Below are positions 5,886 through 12,177 of a stretch of 12,177 nt of DNA, piece after piece. This DNA is from Chlamydiota bacterium (GTDB lineage Bacteria; Chlamydiota; Chlamydiia; Chlamydiales; Rhabdochlamydiaceae), in assembly GCA_027348355.1 (NCBI GenBank), contig DAIEPN010000199.1, forward strand, positions 1 through 12,177. The letters run 5' to 3'. How positions within the stretch are numbered: position 1 is the first letter of the stretch; every line of letters begins with the position of its first letter. The notes below the pieces were generated by a model that worked only from the letters and a program-made list of their open reading frames with translations, searched no databases and was not told the DNA's origin. The position numbers and the translations under genes were made by a program.

Positions 5886-7772
5886 ATGAAAGGAAGCACA
5901 TATTCAGAAACCTCATTTTATGCAAATGCACAATCTGGATCACTACCCTCTTCCCTTTATACAGGTCTTGGAAAAAAATCCGCCCTATCTCTAAAAGACT
6001 TTGTATCTGCTATCGATGAAGCTCCTGATTTCCAAGATCCATTTTCTGAAGTGAATTTATTTCTCTCACAAGAAATTAAGAAGGAAATGCGTCATATTGG
6101 ATATGGAAAAAAATGGTCTTTAAAAATTCAAGAAAGAGTTGTGGAAAAAATCCAGCCGCTCTTTCAAAACTCATTTCCTCAATATCGATTAGGTATTTCA
6201 GCTCTTCGTAAAACGTGGGAGAAAATCTCCTATTACTGTCAGCAGATCCAATCTCAAAAGCAGGCGCTGCATCAAGATGGGAAGCTTAATGTTCACTTCC
6301 TGATTAGAGAGAATATGAAGCAATATCAAAAGCAAATTGAATGCAACCCAGCTGCACAACATCATCAATATACTCACCAGTTAGCAATGAAAATCAGTGA
6401 ATGTATCGCAATCGTCGATGGAGTAAGGCCAAAACTTGATCAGCTGACCAAATTAATTTGGAGCATTCAACGTAATTTCATTAAAATAGCCCCTCAAGAC
6501 AAATGGAAAAGCCCTTATGAAGAGTTTGATAAAATTGACAAAGTAGTCACGCAAACGATTGTCGAGATTTCTACAAAAAAACCCCAAATCTCACAACAGG
6601 AACTTGAGTGTGAAGTAAAAGAACATTTACACTCGCTTTGTGAACTCCCAAGTTTTGCTTCTTTAGACGTTATGACCTGTAACATCGCTGCTGTCCTTGC
6701 AGAAAAACTTTCTACACAGTCTCTATTTTCTACTCTGTTTCGAACTGAACAAAAAAAATCGATGATTGAATTTATTCAAAGGCACATCACCTTATATAAA
6801 AGCTCAAGTAAAGATCCTCATTTGCCCGAATTTATTAGAAGGACGATTTCTCTATATAATTTAGCACTAAAAATGCCTAAAACTCTTTCTGAAAAGGAAA
6901 TTAAAGAGGCCATTCTGTCAATTTATCCTCATGAAAATGAGACTAGGCCTGACTTAGACCAATCGATCTACGCATTTATCTCGGCTGAGGTCATCTTACT
7001 TAAAAACAAAGAGTACTGCTATTCTATAGAATACGTTACAGAAAGTATCATTAAGTCCTACGTCCAAGCAAAAAGTCTGCCTGAAATTCCTGAAACGCAA
7101 ACAGACCTTTTAGAAATGATCCTTTGGAAGGTGGTCAGCGAGAATGAGGGGCTGCTACAAAAACTTCCTTATATTATTGGGCAAAAAATTGAAGAACAAA
7201 TCGCACACCTATTTATAGAATCTCCAAACCAGAACTTTAAGAGCGCATTGCACCATGTTCTTCAATTTTTTAAAAGGATGAAAGAGCTTGCATCGTATAA
7301 AAAATGGGATGAAATTGAAAGAAAGGTTCATAACTGGAGCATGCAAAGTGACATGCTTTGCAGATGGATAAAATATCCATACGATACCCCCCTTCTTTCA
7401 GAAGTAATTCAAATGTACCGCACAATGAGTCCAGAAAAGAACTCTACGGCTTCTCAAACCTTGATTTCTCATGTAGCTCAAAACTACCTTCGCAAACATC
7501 CAGAACTAGCATCTTATCTTCCTCAGCTGACCCAGCATATTGCAACGATTTACAAATGCGTTTGGTATGTAGAAAATAAAAATTCAGACTCCGCCCTAGA
7601 TCGCTTTATGAAATGGCAAAAAATTGAGCTTAAAAACGCTCTTCCCTTAGCTAGCGAAGAAATTCTGCTGGACTATTTAGAAGAAATTTGCTCGAAGAAA
7701 CTACCGCTCATTTCTTTTGAGAGAAAGTTTTTGAAAGAAAATCTTTTTTCTGAAGAGCAAGTAGCATCCTAG
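5886..7772 (+). CDS. Unrecognised 628-residue all-helical protein
   Basis: No family was recognised. The protein has no signal peptide or membrane segment. The first ~35 residues are rich in Ser, Thr, Tyr and Gly (MKGSTYSETSFYANAQSGS) and look unstructured; the rest is predicted helical, with many Gln, Glu, Lys, Ile and Leu. Two adjacent 16-residue segments, IEFIQRHITLYKSSSK (294-309) and PEFIRRTISLYNLALK (314-329), share about half their residues at a 20-residue period. A looser pattern (helix ending in Tyr/Leu, a Pro turn, Ser/Thr, then a helix with L...I...L) recurs near 330-345, 395-415, 508-535 and 583-600. The ATG follows AAGGGAG with a short 2-base spacer. A Ser/Thr-rich disordered start and helical body without a Sec signal fit a chlamydial type III secreted protein, including the DUF582 type, but this is only inference. 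The 3' end overlaps lgt antisense by 72 bases. Confidence 0.8.
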   Translation: MKGSTYSETSFYANAQSGSLPSSLYTGLGKKSALSLKDFVSAIDEAPDFQDPFSEVNLFLSQEIKKEMRHIGYGKKWSLKIQERVVEKIQPLFQNSFPQYRLGISALRKTWEKISYYCQQIQSQKQALHQDGKLNVHFLIRENMKQYQKQIECNPAAQHHQYTHQLAMKISECIAIVDGVRPKLDQLTKLIWSIQRNFIKIAPQDKWKSPYEEFDKIDKVVTQTIVEISTKKPQISQQELECEVKEHLHSLCELPSFASLDVMTCNIAAVLAEKLSTQSLFSTLFRTEQKKSMIEFIQRHITLYKSSSKDPHLPEFIRRTISLYNLALKMPKTLSEKEIKEAILSIYPHENETRPDLDQSIYAFISAEVILLKNKEYCYSIEYVTESIIKSYVQAKSLPEIPETQTDLLEMILWKVVSENEGLLQKLPYIIGQKIEEQIAHLFIESPNQNFKSALHHVLQFFKRMKELASYKKWDEIERKVHNWSMQSDMLCRWIKYPYDTPLLSEVIQMYRTMSPEKNSTASQTLISHVAQNYLRKHPELASYLPQLTQHIATIYKCVWYVENKNSDSALDRFMKWQKIELKNALPLASEEILLDYLEEICSKKLPLISFERKFLKENLFSEEQVAS

Positions 7773-8930
7773 TAAGAAACATGGAATGCTCAAAAACTGT
7801 CCCATATCCAAAAGATTGTTTGTAGATAGCCATACGCTTTGCTCTTCCTTTATGAATTCAATGAAGAATCGAAATCCAAAGACGGCTACAAGAAAAACAC
7901 CGGAAAGTTTTCCTCTTTCTAAAAACCATGTCTTCTTCTTCCAAAGAACGAATAGAGTAATTCCAACTGTAAAATAGAACAGGGACTCATAAATTTGCAC
8001 GGGATGACGAATCACACCAGCTTGTCCGTCTACAGGATGTCCGAAAATAACTCCCCAAGGAAGGGACGTTACAGTTCCTAGAATTTCTTGGTTCATAAAA
8101 TTGCCAATCCGAATGAACCCAGCTGTAAATGCTGTAGGAATAACACAAAAATCAAGTAGATCAATCCATTTCATCGCTTTTTCTTGATTTTTGATCCTTT
8201 GATAAAATAGCGTCAGCGCAAGGAGTATCCCTATCACACCTCCATGACTTGCAAGTCCCCCTTCCCAAGTTTTTACAATTGAGAGGGGATTGGTCAAATA
8301 AAATTTCCAATTTTGATAAAAAAACACATCACCAAGCCGGGCTCCTACAACAGCTCCTACCATAACATATAAACTCAGCTTTTCAGCAAACGTTTTAGCG
8401 CGTAGTTTTGCCTTAATAAAAACACCTGGAAACGACTCTTCTAAAGAAAGTCTATTTGCAGCTTGACGCTGTTGATCTACAGAAAAAAAACTTTCAAGAT
8501 ACTTAGGGAATGAAAATTTATTTTGAAGAGAAAGCTCTTCCTCTTGGATCACATGGTTCAAAGCTTGGATAAGCTCTTTTTTTGCATCAGAAGAAATTAC
8601 CACAGGAAGCTTGCTCTGCACATAAAATTCAGACCTCTTTTTACCAATCTGTGAAAAAAGAACTTCTTTACATTTCTCTCCGATTTTATTGAGAGGATTT
8701 TTTAGGGAATAGATAAGCCCATGGAAATCTAAGACGTCTTTTTCTTCCACTTTTGGAAATCGTAGAAAATATCGCCGTAAAAGGGAGATAAGGATAAAAT
8801 AGCCTACGAAAAAACCAAAGGCAAATAAGAATCCATACCACAAAAGAGGCCTTCCCAGAAAAGGGATTGGAAAAGAAAATATCTCTTTTGATGGGTCGAC
8901 AAAAAAATATCCTAAAAAAAGATTTACCAT
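7701..8930 (-). CDS. lgt: Prolipoprotein diacylglyceryl transferase with a large insertion
   Basis: Inner-membrane enzyme that moves diacylglycerol from phosphatidylglycerol to the lipobox cysteine, the first step in lipoprotein maturation. Family motifs are present: VDPSKEIFSFPI...WYGFLFAFG (11-39), VGARLGDVFFY (195-205), WEGGLASHGG (222-231), the signature region RIGNFMNQEILG (274-285), IRHPVQIYES (307-316) and FRFFIEFIKEEQ (353-364). About seven membrane helices are visible. At 409 residues it is far longer than the usual 260-290, because ~125 hydrophilic residues (about 60-184) are inserted between the first helix and the GARLG helix, a loop that is cytoplasmic in known Lgt. The ATG at 8930 has no clear Shine-Dalgarno, but conserved sequence begins at once and no other start fits. 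The last 24 codons overlap the convergent 628-residue gene. Confidence 0.93.
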   Translation of the reverse strand: MVNLFLGYFFVDPSKEIFSFPIPFLGRPLLWYGFLFAFGFFVGYFILISLLRRYFLRFPKVEEKDVLDFHGLIYSLKNPLNKIGEKCKEVLFSQIGKKRSEFYVQSKLPVVISSDAKKELIQALNHVIQEEELSLQNKFSFPKYLESFFSVDQQRQAANRLSLEESFPGVFIKAKLRAKTFAEKLSLYVMVGAVVGARLGDVFFYQNWKFYLTNPLSIVKTWEGGLASHGGVIGILLALTLFYQRIKNQEKAMKWIDLLDFCVIPTAFTAGFIRIGNFMNQEILGTVTSLPWGVIFGHPVDGQAGVIRHPVQIYESLFYFTVGITLFVLWKKKTWFLERGKLSGVFLVAVFGFRFFIEFIKEEQSVWLSTNNLLDMGQFLSIPCFLLGCYLLFRKKIFFQKLSLKRNER

Positions 8931-8932
8931 AC

Positions 8933-9358
8933 ATGTACAAAAGTAAAATTTTTACCGTTGGGAAGACCAAAGAAACATGGCTCCATGGTGCCCAATCAGA
9001 ATATACCAAAAGATTACAACCTACAATAGAAATAAGCTGGATTTTGGCCAAAAACAATGAACAATTAGAGAGCTTTTTAGATAACGAGAAGAGCTTTATT
9101 AGCTTAGATCCTGAGGGCTTACTTCTTACCAGTGAAGAATTTTCTATTCTTATTCATAAAAAACTTGAAATGTGGGGCTCACGTATCAACTTTGTGATTG
9201 GGTCTGCGGAAGGGCTAACTCCTAAAATAAAGACTAGATCTACAAACCTTCTCAGCCTATCTCCTTTGACTTTTACCCATCAACTAACAAGGGTTATTCT
9301 TCTAGAGCAACTCTACAGAAGTTTTGAAATCAACAAAGGCTCTCCCTACCATAAGTAG
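8933..9358 (+). CDS. rlmH: 23S rRNA pseudouridine-1915 N3-methyltransferase
   Basis: SPOUT-fold enzyme that uses S-adenosylmethionine to methylate pseudouridine 1915 in helix 69 of 23S rRNA. The 141 residues match the family from the first residues (KIFTVGKTKETWL) through LDPEGLLLTSEEF and NFVIGSAEGL (cofactor loop, usually GGA/PxG) to LSLSPLTFTHQLTRVILLEQLYRSF and the ending GSPYHK. The start at 8933 is chosen because the family begins there; in-frame TTG (8867) and ATG (8891) lie inside lgt and would add residues not expected. There is no good ribosome binding site. Only two bases separate this start from the lgt start on the other strand, so its promoter must lie inside lgt. The stop codon is inside a hairpin. 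Confidence 0.93.
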   Translation: MYKSKIFTVGKTKETWLHGAQSEYTKRLQPTIEISWILAKNNEQLESFLDNEKSFISLDPEGLLLTSEEFSILIHKKLEMWGSRINFVIGSAEGLTPKIKTRSTNLLSLSPLTFTHQLTRVILLEQLYRSFEINKGSPYHK

Positions 9359-9365
9359 GGCGAGC
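9339..9365. terminator. Hairpin overlapping the rlmH stop codon, probable bidirectional terminator
   Basis: GCTCTCCCTAC (9339-9349) pairs with GTAGGGCGAGC (9355-9365) with one mismatch and a 5-base loop, forming a fairly GC-rich stem for this sequence. A T-containing tract (CTTAATTTT) follows on the plus strand within about 15 bases; the minus side has only a loose T-rich stretch. It sits between convergent rlmH and the membrane protein gene, the expected place for a shared terminator. The rlmH TAG lies in the right arm. Confidence 0.55.
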
Positions 9366-9370
9366 AAATC

Positions 9371-9859
9371 TTAATTTTCTAATGATTTTTGCTTCCGGAG
9401 CAAGAAAGCATATCTGAAGTACAGGACAGCTCCGTTAAGAAGAGCAGATCCCACTGCTACATCAATGAGTCCCATAAAATCACCAGGAACTTGCAAAAAA
9501 CGAAGTCCCATGCCTAGCAACATCATTCCCAAGATCAAACCATAATAGGATGGCTTATATACTTTTGAAAGTGGTATTGGAGCTTCTAAAGAAAAAATTC
9601 TCTGCACAACTCTTTTTACTGTTTTATGCAAGACAATCCGGGTTTTTAAAAATCCGATGAATAAGGCAACTGTAATTAATGCTAAAGCTGCTTGTTCTTT
9701 GTCATTTACAAAGGAGACAAAGAAATCAAGGAGTATACTAGAAGTTGCAAAATGGGTTGTATAGACAATCCAGTTCAGTCCTTTTGTTAGTAAAAACAAT
9801 CCAATCAAGAACCATATAAGGCCTGACATCACAACACAAGTAACCTGAGAAAATTTCAT
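9371..9859 (-). CDS. Small integral membrane protein of unknown function, four helices
   Basis: The 162 residues contain about four membrane segments: 7-25, 55-71, 105-121 and 129-149. A strongly basic loop (72-88, with RIVLHKTVKRVVQR) lies between the second and third and is probably cytoplasmic. A Pro-rich turn (APIPLSKVYKPSYYG) precedes the third helix, which is Gly/Met-rich (GLILGMMLLGMGLRF). No catalytic motif or known family was recognised. The ATG has AGAGGTG about 7 bases upstream, a clear ribosome binding site. It converges on rlmH across a hairpin and is divergent from the PIN-TRAM gene. Confidence 0.8.
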   Translation of the reverse strand: MKFSQVTCVVMSGLIWFLIGLFLLTKGLNWIVYTTHFATSSILLDFFVSFVNDKEQAALALITVALFIGFLKTRIVLHKTVKRVVQRIFSLEAPIPLSKVYKPSYYGLILGMMLLGMGLRFLQVPGDFMGLIDVAVGSALLNGAVLYFRYAFLLRKQKSLEN

Positions 9860-9889
9860 AAATATTCACCTCTTAATCAAAGAATTACA

Positions 9890-9898
9890 ACTATATCA
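9890..9898 (-). promoter_or_regulatory. Candidate extended -10 promoter for the four-helix membrane protein
   Basis: On the minus strand TGATATAGT (9898-9890) matches an extended -10 (TG-n-TATAAT, with one mismatch in the hexamer). No good -35 is seen. Transcription would begin near 9883, about 24 bases before the start codon, with the AGAGGTG ribosome site in the leader. Confidence 0.4.
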
Positions 9899-10005
9899 CG
9901 AATTCCCTACAAAAGAAATAAAATTTATAACATTTGATTCCTCTATCGACAAAAAAACAGCTCCTCCCTAAAATCGCTTTTCCTGAAGGTTATAAAATTT
10001 TATAT

Positions 10006-10009
10006 AGGA
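10006..10009 (+). promoter_or_regulatory. Ribosome binding site supporting the 10015 start
   Basis: AGGA five bases before ATG 10015 favours this start over the longer TTG form (9934). The choice also begins the protein directly with its first membrane helix, as expected for YacL-type proteins. Confidence 0.5.
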
Positions 10010-10014
10010 AATCT

Positions 10015-11091
10015 ATGCGCTTTTCTTTGGGCTTTATCAGGTTTTTCTTCATCATCCTAAGTACTTTTTTCATTACTACTTTTATGGTCGCCTCTCCAAA
10101 AGGGTCTTTGTTATCTAATACAATCCTTGGGATTAGTGTGGGTATCTGTTTCAGTTTGGCTCTTATCTGGCTTGATACATTTTTTCGCAAGTGGAAACTA
10201 CGCTCATTTTCTATTGTTCTATTAGGTTTGTTATTTGGATATCTCATGAGCCAGGCTCTGTTATTATCTTTTAACACTCTTATCGACATCACCTCGATCT
10301 CTATCCATGCCCCCTCATCTCTTATCGAGTTTCTTAAACTGGGAATCGTCCTTTTTAGCTTATACTTAGGTACAATCATGGTGCATAGCTCATCTAAAGA
10401 GCTTACTCTAAGCATCCCTTTCATTAGTTTTCAGAATAAAAGCGGGAAAAGCAAAACGGTTCTCCCCGACCTTTCCACACTTTGTGATTCTAGAATCATC
10501 GATTTAGCTTCTTCAGGCCTTCTGGATCAACAAATCATCGTGCCAAAATTTCTGACAGAAGAACTTTATGTGCAAATGGAATCATACGATGATCCTCAAA
10601 AGACCAAAGCAAGAAAGTGCTTAGAGACATTAAAAAAGCTAGAAGGAATTCCTTCTCTAGGAATGCAATACATCGATATAGATTTTCCAGATATCAAAGA
10701 CGTAACAAATAAGCTACTTCGAGTTGCAAGAAAAACTGACAGTCATATCCTCACTCTTGACATCAATCGCATACAGATTCCAGTTCCCGACTCGGTTCGT
10801 ATCATCAACTTAAACACTCTTTCTTCAGCACTCAAGCCTTCCATGCAAGCAGGTGAGGTCATAAAAATTAAAATCCAACGTTTTGGAAAAGAGCCAAAAC
10901 AAGGAGTTGGTTACTTAGAAGATGGAACTATGGTTGTGGTAAATGGAGCCGGAAACTGTATTGGAGAGATCATTGATGCACAAGTTTTATCTGTAAAGCA
11001 TACAAATTCAGGAAGGCTTGTTTTCTGCAATGCTTATGAAGAAGATGATCTTTGTCAAGAATATGAAAATGAGCTTCTCCATGAGCAATAA
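10015..11091 (+). CDS. Membrane-anchored PIN-TRAM domain protein, YacL-like
   Basis: Putative membrane-bound ribonuclease or RNA-binding protein. Numbered from 10015 (358 residues), four membrane helices lie at about 4-25, 36-57, 66-86 and 104-123. The PIN domain follows, with the acidic residues kept: Asp152 and Asp158 (LPDLSTLCDSRIID), Glu182/183 (FLTEELY) and Asp249 (HILTLDINR). A C-terminal TRAM domain (about 278-340) has GEVIKIKIQRFGKE, QGVGYLEDGTMVVVNGAG and the end NSGRLVFCNA. Order and motifs match Bacillus YacL closely. The start is placed at ATG 10015 because AGGA lies 5 bases upstream; an in-frame TTG at 9934 would add 27 residues but has no ribosome site. The acidic tail overlaps acpS. 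The biological substrate of this family is not established. Confidence 0.88.
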   Translation: MRFSLGFIRFFFIILSTFFITTFMVASPKGSLLSNTILGISVGICFSLALIWLDTFFRKWKLRSFSIVLLGLLFGYLMSQALLLSFNTLIDITSISIHAPSSLIEFLKLGIVLFSLYLGTIMVHSSSKELTLSIPFISFQNKSGKSKTVLPDLSTLCDSRIIDLASSGLLDQQIIVPKFLTEELYVQMESYDDPQKTKARKCLETLKKLEGIPSLGMQYIDIDFPDIKDVTNKLLRVARKTDSHILTLDINRIQIPVPDSVRIINLNTLSSALKPSMQAGEVIKIKIQRFGKEPKQGVGYLEDGTMVVVNGAGNCIGEIIDAQVLSVKHTNSGRLVFCNAYEEDDLCQEYENELLHEQ

Positions 11092-11467
11092 AAGCTCCAT
11101 ACTAGGTCTTGGAAATGACATCATTGAAATCTCTCGAATCCGAGATAGCGTTCATGAGTTCCATGCACGTTTTCTTTCTAAATTTTTTACAGAAAAAGAA
11201 CAAAAATATTGTTCTACCTATGTAGATCCAATACCCCACTATGCAGGAAGATTTGCTGCCAAAGAAGCCATTTCTAAAGCTTTAGGAACGGGTTTCGGCG
11301 AAAAGCTTTCCCCTATTGATATAGAAATTCTCAATAACGTCGTAAGTGGCAAACCAGAAATCTTTTTTTCGGAAAAAGTGAAGAAGACTTTTAATAATCC
11401 GATTGTGAGCGTGTCGATTAGCCATTCTAAAGAGTTTGCAACAGCTGTAGCTATTTGGCATGATTAA
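11081..11467 (+). CDS. acpS: Holo-[acyl-carrier-protein] synthase
   Basis: Transfers 4'-phosphopantetheine from coenzyme A to acyl carrier protein, activating it for fatty-acid synthesis. The 128 residues show the AcpS signature: GLGNDIIEISRI (9-20, with Mg-binding Asp13), FFTEKEQKYC, then AGRFAAKEAISKALGTG (55-71, with Glu62 as the second metal ligand), and near the end VSISHSKEFATAVAI. Length is normal for the family, a trimeric cytosolic enzyme. The start is uncertain: ATG at 11063, 11069 or 11081 are all in frame and none has a strong ribosome site; 11081 is preferred because the conserved strand begins seven residues later. Whichever is right, it overlaps the end of the PIN-TRAM gene, so the two are probably cotranscribed and translationally coupled. 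Its stop directly abuts the stop of the convergent gene. Confidence 0.94.
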   Translation: MSNKSSILGLGNDIIEISRIRDSVHEFHARFLSKFFTEKEQKYCSTYVDPIPHYAGRFAAKEAISKALGTGFGEKLSPIDIEILNNVVSGKPEIFFSEKVKKTFNNPIVSVSISHSKEFATAVAIWHD

Positions 11468-12177
11468 TCATAAGACAGAAAACGGTAGCTCATACTTAAT
11501 AAGGTAAAAGTTCACATTTTCTGGAAAAGACTTAGCATAGACACGTCTTTTATATTCGAAAAGAAATGATCCCCAGATAGGCATGAGATATTTATAATAA
11601 ACACCCACATCTACAGACTGATGATGAATGGAGCTATACCCTCGAAAGTGCTCAACATCCACTTCTCTTTTTCCACCAAATCCAAAATAGCTGTCGCCTA
11701 AAACAGCAAATCGATGCCGATTTTGTAAATTTGCCTCAACAGCGCCATAGCCTCTTAGCCAAGGAGATCCCCTATTAGCCATGCCAACTGCGCCGAAAGC
11801 ATAAGTCCTAAAGTCCCAAAAAGCCCCTGAACTCCATTCCTTACCAATGGAGCCCGTCACTTCACTATCAAAATAATAATGATAAGGACTACTGACATCA
11901 CGTAGGCTCCTTCCAGAAACCTCTCGAACCGTAACCCCTGCGCAAAGACTTACTGGATCTCCAATCACATCATCCAAAAACAAATAGCGAATTTGTGCGG
12001 CAACAGTACTATAGCTAAAAGACTGCCTTGGCGTATCAACGAACTCTACTTCGGCATCAAAATCCCAATTCATATAAGGAGACATTCCAAAACCAACTAA
12101 AATTCCTTTATCGTTTGACGCTGATTTAAGCTGTTCTTTAGCGTGATCAATATAGCGATATCTGTTGTATTCTAGAT
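11468..12177 (-). CDS. C-terminal part of a probable outer-membrane beta-barrel protein (5' end outside the window)
   Basis: The frame is open to the right edge, so the ATG at 12085 is probably internal and 235 residues are visible. The sequence alternates hydrophobic and polar residues in many short strands, rich in Tyr, Phe, Gly, Ser and Asp: for example ILVGFGMSPYMNWDFDAEVEF, VAAQIRYLF, SVDVGVYYKYLMPIWGSFLFEY and the end NFYLIKYELPF. There is no long hydrophobic helix. This is typical of an outer-membrane barrel, but no family was recognised, and it differs in sequence from the barrel protein at the left end. Any signal peptide lies outside the window. The TGA stop directly abuts the acpS stop, leaving no intergenic terminator. 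Confidence 0.65.
   Translation of the reverse strand, partial: LEYNRYRYIDHAKEQLKSASNDKGILVGFGMSPYMNWDFDAEVEFVDTPRQSFSYSTVAAQIRYLFLDDVIGDPVSLCAGVTVREVSGRSLRDVSSPYHYYFDSEVTGSIGKEWSSGAFWDFRTYAFGAVGMANRGSPWLRGYGAVEANLQNRHRFAVLGDSYFGFGGKREVDVEHFRGYSSIHHQSVDVGVYYKYLMPIWGSFLFEYKRRVYAKSFPENVNFYLIKYELPFSVL

Noticed and set aside
8686..9057. 123-codon minus-strand open frame across the lgt/rlmH junction
   Set aside because: It overlaps two strongly supported genes in other frames and shows no motif.
9934..10014. TTG start adding 27 residues to the PIN-TRAM protein
   Set aside because: No ribosome site precedes it, whereas ATG 10015 has AGGA at proper spacing and begins directly with the first membrane helix.
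9990..10424. 144-codon minus-strand open frame opposite the PIN-TRAM gene
   Set aside because: It lies wholly antisense to a well-supported gene, is rich in unlikely residue runs and has no family look; it is a shadow frame.

Overview
The window is AT-rich, with tightly packed housekeeping genes, and most resembles the chromosome of a Chlamydiae bacterium outside the classical Chlamydia genus (an environmental or Simkania-like lineage). Reasons: ssb directly upstream of pepA on the same strand, as in Chlamydia; an Lgt with a chlamydial-style N-terminus; a large helical protein without a recognisable family, of the kind chlamydiae encode; outer-membrane beta-barrel proteins at both ends; and an ADP-heptose-type glycosyltransferase, which Chlamydiaceae lack but environmental chlamydiae are known to have. 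The lineage is an inference; no rRNA or tRNA is present to confirm it.

Left part (1-5586). The tail of an unrecognised plus-strand gene (3-419) meets a long minus-strand run read right to left: ssb, pepA, an RluA-type pseudouridine synthase, a GT9 heptosyltransferase and a secreted outer-membrane beta-barrel. The pepA-rluA-GT9 part is nearly gapless (3-nt gap, then a TAATG stop/start overlap) and looks like one transcription unit, with a plausible promoter upstream of ssb. A hairpin lies between the left-edge gene and the beta-barrel gene.

Middle (5540-7772). A 346-base AT-rich stretch holds the ssb promoter, several short dyads, an imperfect direct repeat and a possible 42-codon basic ORF. 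It leads into a 628-residue, all-helical, cytoplasmic-looking protein of unknown function, which may be built from degenerate repeats.

Right part (7701-12177). lgt (minus strand) overlaps the 3' end of the 628-residue gene by 72 bases. It is divergent from rlmH with only 2 bases between the start codons, and it carries a ~125-residue insertion. rlmH converges on a four-helix membrane protein gene across a hairpin. That gene is divergent from a YacL-like membrane PIN-TRAM gene, which overlaps acpS. acpS ends exactly where a second, edge-truncated outer-membrane beta-barrel gene ends.

The functions are mostly core biology: DNA replication and repair (SSB), peptide turnover (PepA), ribosome modification (RluA family, RlmH), envelope building (GT9, Lgt, outer-membrane proteins), lipid synthesis (AcpS) and probable RNA processing (PIN-TRAM). 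I see no mobile element, CRISPR array, tRNA or rRNA. I did not find a convincing new multi-gene system. The most unusual items are the 628-residue protein with its dyad-rich leader, the enlarged Lgt, and the extremely tight lgt/rlmH divergence.
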